DNA from: Candidatus Saccharimonadota bacterium
Lineage (GTDB): Bacteria > Patescibacteriota > Saccharimonadia > Saccharimonadales > Saccharimonadaceae
Reading direction: 5' to 3'
NCBI GenBank assembly: GCA_017645955.1
Contig: JAGCNM010000024.1
Span: 1-42,340, forward strand
DNA length: 42,340 nt
The translations under genes were made by a program, and so were the position numbers. Of this stretch, positions 39,656 to 42,340 are shown one piece after another; within the stretch, counting starts at the first letter, position 1; every line of letters begins with the position of its first letter. The notes under the pieces were generated by a model, which was given only the letters and a program-made list of their open reading frames with translations, was not told the origin of the DNA and did not search any database.

Positions 39656-39676
39656 GGGAAATGTTAAAGGTTATAC

Positions 39677-39727
39677 ATTTAACACAAAATATAAATAATT
39701 TCTGCTTAAAACTGCAGAGGAGAAAAA
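39677..39727 (+). repeat. 51-bp inverted repeat, right copy (conserved leader)
   Basis: Inverted partner of 39313-39363, with two mismatches in 51. It contains TCTGC and GCAGA arms with an eight-base spacer, directly before the GAGGAG ribosome site. This could be an RNA hairpin near the ribosome site or a recombinase core site in DNA. Confidence 0.9.
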
Positions 39728-39731
39728 TAAT

Positions 39732-40325
39732 ATGAAAAAAATATTAGCAGGTGCCGGCGCGGTGGCTTTGGCTGCTTTGCCAATGGCTGGTGTATTTGCT
39801 CAAGATTTGAATGTGACTGATACTCTTCAGATCACTGTTAATTCGGCTTGTACGATAACGGAAGGAAGTACTACCGATGGACTTGACAACAAGGATACTA
39901 CTTATGCTGCTACGGTAGCGAACGGTGCGGAGGCAGATTTTAGTAGTACACATACTGGTACTCACGCTTTCCATGTAAATTGTAACAGCCAGGGTGGTTG
40001 GTCTTTCTCGGCTACGCCACAAAACCTTACTGGTTATGTCGCTGCCAATGACTCAACGACTAATGGTGATAACATTAACTTTGTAGCTTCGGGTAGTTAT
40101 GAGGCCAGTGGTGCTACTGGTATGTGGACTGCTGAGATTACGGCGCCAAGTGGTATTACGGTTACACAACCTTCTACGGCTGGAACTGCTAACACGGTGA
40201 TTAATGCTACTAACGCTCAGGCTGCTAATGTTGAAATCACCTCAGAATACCATGCCTATGTAGGTACCCAAACTACAGCAGGTTACTATGAAGGTACGAT
40301 TGCCTATACTTTGGCTGCTCTCTAA
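39732..40325 (+). CDS. Secreted WxL-like surface protein, right cassette gene 1
   Basis: A 197-residue secreted protein. The signal peptide (AGAGAVALAALPMAGVFA, cleavage near 23) is almost that of the left paralogue. The mature protein begins DLNVTDTLQITVNSACTI, has a second cysteine in HVNCNSQGGWSFS, is rich in Thr, Ala, Asn and Gly, and ends TAGYYEGTIAYTL. Conserved ends and a diverged middle suggest the two proteins share attachment and differ in what they show to the outside. It is driven by the strongest promoter of the region and followed by a stem-loop before gene 2. A major surface protein role is inference. Confidence 0.8.
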   Translation: MKKILAGAGAVALAALPMAGVFAQDLNVTDTLQITVNSACTITEGSTTDGLDNKDTTYAATVANGAEADFSSTHTGTHAFHVNCNSQGGWSFSATPQNLTGYVAANDSTTNGDNINFVASGSYEASGATGMWTAEITAPSGITVTQPSTAGTANTVINATNAQAANVEITSEYHAYVGTQTTAGYYEGTIAYTLAAL

Positions 40326-40345
40326 TCTTAATTGATTAGTATTAG

Positions 40346-40370
40346 TAATCCCCCTTTAACAGGGGGATTA
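40346..40370 (+). terminator. Intracassette stem-loop, right cassette
   Basis: TAATCCCCC and GGGGGATTA form a nine-base stem with a seven-base loop, in the same place as the left cassette terminator. The T-run is poor, so it may attenuate or protect the mRNA 3' end more than stop transcription. Confidence 0.6.
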
Positions 40371-40421
40371 TTGGTATGGTTTTTGTTGTGAAGCTATGTT
40401 ATCATTGAAGAAAGGAGATGA

Positions 40422-40982
40422 ATGGACAGTGAGAAGAAAAAAAGAATAAACTATGTTGTTTGTTTTCTTATTTTGATAATTGTTATAGTGTTATTGTTTT
40501 TGTTTTTATTGTTTAGTGGGAGAGAATCGGATGATATCAAGGTATCTTGGGAAGAAAAGAAGATAGGTTTAAAGTGCACTGATTCAACATTATTACATCC
40601 AGCTTTACGGGATTATACCCCAAAGTCACATACTAATACAATTATGGCGAATTTTGTTGACGACAAACTATCGGCTATTACTTTATACTATGTTGGGAAT
40701 TATAGTTCGTCATCAGAAGCAAAACAGGCAGAGGCATATGCTCAAGCAGATTATGGATTAATCTTAGCTAAAGAATACGGCGTCGATACAGAATCTTTCT
40801 CGCATTCTTTCATGATTGATGGAAACATAGTGAGCTTAACCATTACGGCAGAAAATGGTGATATTAGTGATAGGACGGCGCCGTATTTCTTATTGGAACA
40901 GAACAGATCTTTTCCGAAGAGCATGGATGGCGTAAAGCAACGGTATGAAGAGAGGAATTTCTCTTGTGAAATAACTAACTAG
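40422..40982 (+). CDS. Small membrane-anchored protein, right cassette gene 2
   Basis: A 186-residue protein with a basic N-terminus (SEKKKRIN), a very hydrophobic membrane segment (about 10-31) and an extracytoplasmic domain. It has one cysteine early in the domain (LKCTDST) and one at the C-terminus (NFSCEITN), as in the left paralogue. The middle contains ALRDYTPKSHTNTIMANF and SSSEAKQAEAYAQADYG. No enzyme motif is visible. The start has an AAAGGAG site. It overlaps no neighbour; gene 3 starts 33 bases downstream. A structural or assembly role with the surface and DUF916-like proteins is likely from conserved order only. Confidence 0.7.
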   Translation: MDSEKKKRINYVVCFLILIIVIVLLFLFLLFSGRESDDIKVSWEEKKIGLKCTDSTLLHPALRDYTPKSHTNTIMANFVDDKLSAITLYYVGNYSSSSEAKQAEAYAQADYGLILAKEYGVDTESFSHSFMIDGNIVSLTITAENGDISDRTAPYFLLEQNRSFPKSMDGVKQRYEERNFSCEITN

Positions 40983-41015
40983 ATGATACAATTAATATTA
41001 AATAAAGGAGGTAAA

Positions 41016-41975
41016 ATGACTTCGTTTAGAAGAGTCTTGTATGGATTGGTGGGGACGATAATAATGATGATTGGGGTATTTTTGTCTCAGGAACCGGTTT
41101 TGGCTTTTTCGGTGTCACCTATGAAACAGACTGTGTCTTTAGTTCCTGGTCAAACCTACTCAAATAGAGTAATAACTTCTTTGCCGCTAGACGCTGGCAA
41201 AGATATGCATTATGAGGTTTCGGTAGTACCATTTAAGGTGAATGACAAAGATAATAACTATAGTATTGACTTAAGTGGTGCAGATGAGCGGAATGAAATA
41301 GTTAAGTGGGTTTCGTTATCTGATGGAGTAAACACAGTAAAGAGCGGGGATGTCTTGACTGGGGAATTAGCTCCTGGGAAAAAGATTGATTTTATTTATA
41401 CCATTAATGTTCCTGAGTCCGTAATGGGTGGTGGTCAATACTTTGCAGTTTTAGTTAAATCAATTCCTAATTCGTCTGATGATGGTGACGAAAACTTAAT
41501 AATATCGGAGACATATTCAATTGCGTCTGTGGTGTATGCAGAATTACCTGGTGAAATTAAAATGGACGGGGCTTTAAAGGAGAATAATATAAATGGTTTT
41601 CTTCTTAACCCGCCAATAACAACGTCGTTTGTTGCTGAGAATACTGGGAATACGCATTTTGCTGTTACTTATTATTTGCAGGTTTATCCTCTGTTTTCTG
41701 ATGAGGAAATCTATACTAATGAAGAAAAGCCTTCAATGGATTATGTATTGCCTGAGACGTCGAGATACATTTCTCAAACCTGGGATGAAGCGCCGTCAAT
41801 CGGTATTTTTAAAGTAAGACAGACCGCTTATTATGATTTTGCAGAAGACAAACAAAGTGTAACGGAAAGAATTGTGATTATTTGCCCATTATGGCTATTA
41901 TTTATAGTTATTTTTGCGATAACGATGTTTGTTATGTGGCTGATTGCTAGGCTAAGAGCGCGCCGTAAAGAGTAG
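41016..41975 (+). CDS. DUF916-like cell-surface protein, right cassette gene 3
   Basis: A 319-residue secreted, C-terminally anchored protein, paralogue of the protein at 37014. A signal peptide (about 1-30, ending PVLAFS) is followed by VSPMKQTVSLVPGQTYSN, then LAPGKKIDFIYTINVPES and MGGGQYFAVLV, then FVAENTGNTHFAVTYYLQVYPLF. The C-terminal membrane segment starts at CPLWLLFIVIFAI, with a basic tail (RLRARRKE). The family match is DUF916/DUF3324 of WxL loci. I start at the ATG at 41016, which has AAAGGAGGT five bases upstream; an in-frame ATG at 40983 overlaps the end of gene 2's region and has no such site. Confidence 0.82.
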   Translation: MTSFRRVLYGLVGTIIMMIGVFLSQEPVLAFSVSPMKQTVSLVPGQTYSNRVITSLPLDAGKDMHYEVSVVPFKVNDKDNNYSIDLSGADERNEIVKWVSLSDGVNTVKSGDVLTGELAPGKKIDFIYTINVPESVMGGGQYFAVLVKSIPNSSDDGDENLIISETYSIASVVYAELPGEIKMDGALKENNINGFLLNPPITTSFVAENTGNTHFAVTYYLQVYPLFSDEEIYTNEEKPSMDYVLPETSRYISQTWDEAPSIGIFKVRQTAYYDFAEDKQSVTERIVIICPLWLLFIVIFAITMFVMWLIARLRARRKE

Positions 41976-41995
41976 GGCTAAGCGAAGGAAGGATG

Positions 41996-42022
41996 AAAAA
42001 CCGCCGAAAAAGGCGGTTTTTT
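41996..42022 (+). terminator. Intrinsic terminator of the right cassette
   Basis: AAAAACCGCC and GGCGGTTTTT form a stem with a six-base loop, followed by a T-run. It isolates the cassette from the rRNA promoter just downstream. Confidence 0.85.
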
Positions 42023-42053
42023 GGTGATTTTTGAAAAAAGTTGAAAAAAGGTG

Positions 42054-42082
42054 TTGATTTTTTAGAACTTGTTTGATATAAT
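42054..42082 (+). promoter_or_regulatory. 23S rRNA promoter
   Basis: TTGATT (42054-42059) and TATAAT (42077-42082) are exactly 17 bases apart, between the cassette terminator and the rRNA leader. Confidence 0.8.
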
Positions 42083-42276
42083 AGGGGAAGTTTAAGCAAG
42101 TCGGCTTTTCCGACCTCTACAAAAAAAGATAAAGAAGAAAGCGAGGAATCTTTTGAGGCCGCTTTGACGACTTCAAATCTTCTTTAAGACTCTTCTGATT
42201 AACAATTTGGACAACGATAAAGATTTTAAAGACGACATTAGTAATCGAACTTCGATTGCTAGTTAAGTCAATGCAT
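42083..42276 (+). promoter_or_regulatory. 23S rRNA leader with boxA-like site
   Basis: An untranslated leader of about 190 bases. GATTAACAATTTGGACAA (around 42198-42215) resembles the boxA antitermination region of rRNA operons. AAATCTT and AAGATTT flank it and could form a processing stem. No tRNA or 16S sequence is present. Confidence 0.55.
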
Positions 42277-42340
42277 AAAAAGGTAATTAAGGGCACTGAT
42301 AGTGGATGCCTTGACAATCAATACCGATGAAGGCCGTAGA
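42276..42340 (+). rRNA. rrl: 23S ribosomal RNA, 5' end (partial)
   Basis: The sequence AGTGGATGCCTTGACAATCA, followed by CCGATGAAGGCCGTAGA, is the conserved 5' end of 23S rRNA (GGTGGATGCC...GAGGCGATGAAGGACG in E. coli). The exact 5' base is uncertain by several positions. The gene runs off the end of the window. It directly follows its own promoter and leader and is not downstream of a 16S gene. Confidence 0.9.

Larger units (their letters stand above)
39364..39676. other. 313-bp segment between inverted repeats, promoters outward
   Basis: No protein gene lies here. It contains a left-facing TATAAT (39396-39401), a left-facing promoter, structured RNA and terminator (39456-39560), and a strong right-facing promoter (39627-39655). 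Its flanks are the two halves of a near-perfect inverted repeat, so it has the form of an invertible control segment. Confidence 0.6.

Noticed and set aside
1-42340. Code 25 (UGA read as glycine) as an explanation for missing TGA stops
   Set aside because: Genes are intact under the standard code and glycines are encoded by GGN throughout. No gene is interrupted by an in-frame TGA.
1-42340. CRISPR array, transposase or prophage
   Set aside because: I found no regularly spaced repeats, cas genes, transposase genes or phage structural genes. The tyrosine recombinase alone does not make a prophage.

Overview
The window reads as a chromosomal piece of a small-genome bacterium of the Candidate Phyla Radiation, most likely Candidatus Saccharibacteria (TM7). 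The case rests on a complete arginine deiminase pathway next to fragments of glycolysis, no biosynthetic operons, many short lineage-specific membrane and surface proteins, Gram-positive style envelope proteins (WxL/DUF916-like, DUF1524 nuclease), and a 23S rRNA gene with its own promoter and no 16S gene upstream. No marker gene fixes the phylum, so this is an inference. I count 39 protein genes, three intact proline tRNAs plus a damaged copy, one leucine tRNA, the 5' end of 23S rRNA, and two candidate small RNAs.

Layout. 1-2550: housekeeping block of rplS, an RNase HII-YraN fusion and ychF. 2580-8400: accessory island of unrecognised proteins (a PD-(D/E)XK toxin-like nuclease domain, small membrane proteins, a 640-residue coiled-coil protein, a zinc ribbon), with degenerate copies of the ychF 5' region, a repeated stem-loop terminator and a tiny candidate sRNA. 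8392-11460: membrane-tethered metallo-beta-lactamase-fold protein, flavodoxin and a proline tRNA cluster. 11527-17367: HAD phosphatase, FtsH, an M1 aminopeptidase carrying an in-frame palindromic insert, and tRNA-Leu. 17541-26641: pgi, arcC, argF/arcB, arcA, an ArcD-like antiporter, gpmI and galU-like genes. 26638-32321: AMP-dependent ligase, a membrane protein, and clpC-clpP under a CIRCE operator. 32340-36137: run of membrane-anchored envelope proteins (HELLH coiled-coil protein, acidic protein, DUF1524 nuclease, rhodanese-like, thioredoxin-like). 36181-42022: a tyrosine recombinase followed by two mirror-image three-gene surface cassettes. 42054-42340: 23S rRNA promoter, leader and 5' end.

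How the genes work together. Arginine enters and ornithine leaves through the antiporter; ArcA, ArcB and ArcC turn arginine into ornithine, ammonia, CO2 and ATP. Pgi and GpmI serve glycolysis and the GalU-like enzyme makes nucleotide sugars. FtsH, ClpC-ClpP and the aminopeptidase cover protein turnover. The envelope genes probably mediate contact with a host bacterium and scavenging from it.

The most interesting region is 36181-42022. Two cassettes (secreted surface protein, small anchored protein, DUF916-like anchored protein) point away from each other. Their 5' leaders form a 51-bp inverted repeat, 49/51 identical, enclosing a 313-bp segment with outward promoters and a candidate structured RNA. 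A tyrosine recombinase gene abuts the left cassette. This layout fits an invertible promoter switch, though simple duplication is also possible. Two window-wide signals also stand out: none of the 39 genes ends in TGA (25 TAA, 14 TAG), and at least seven genes have an extended -10 box placed 6-7 bases before the start codon, implying leaderless mRNAs.
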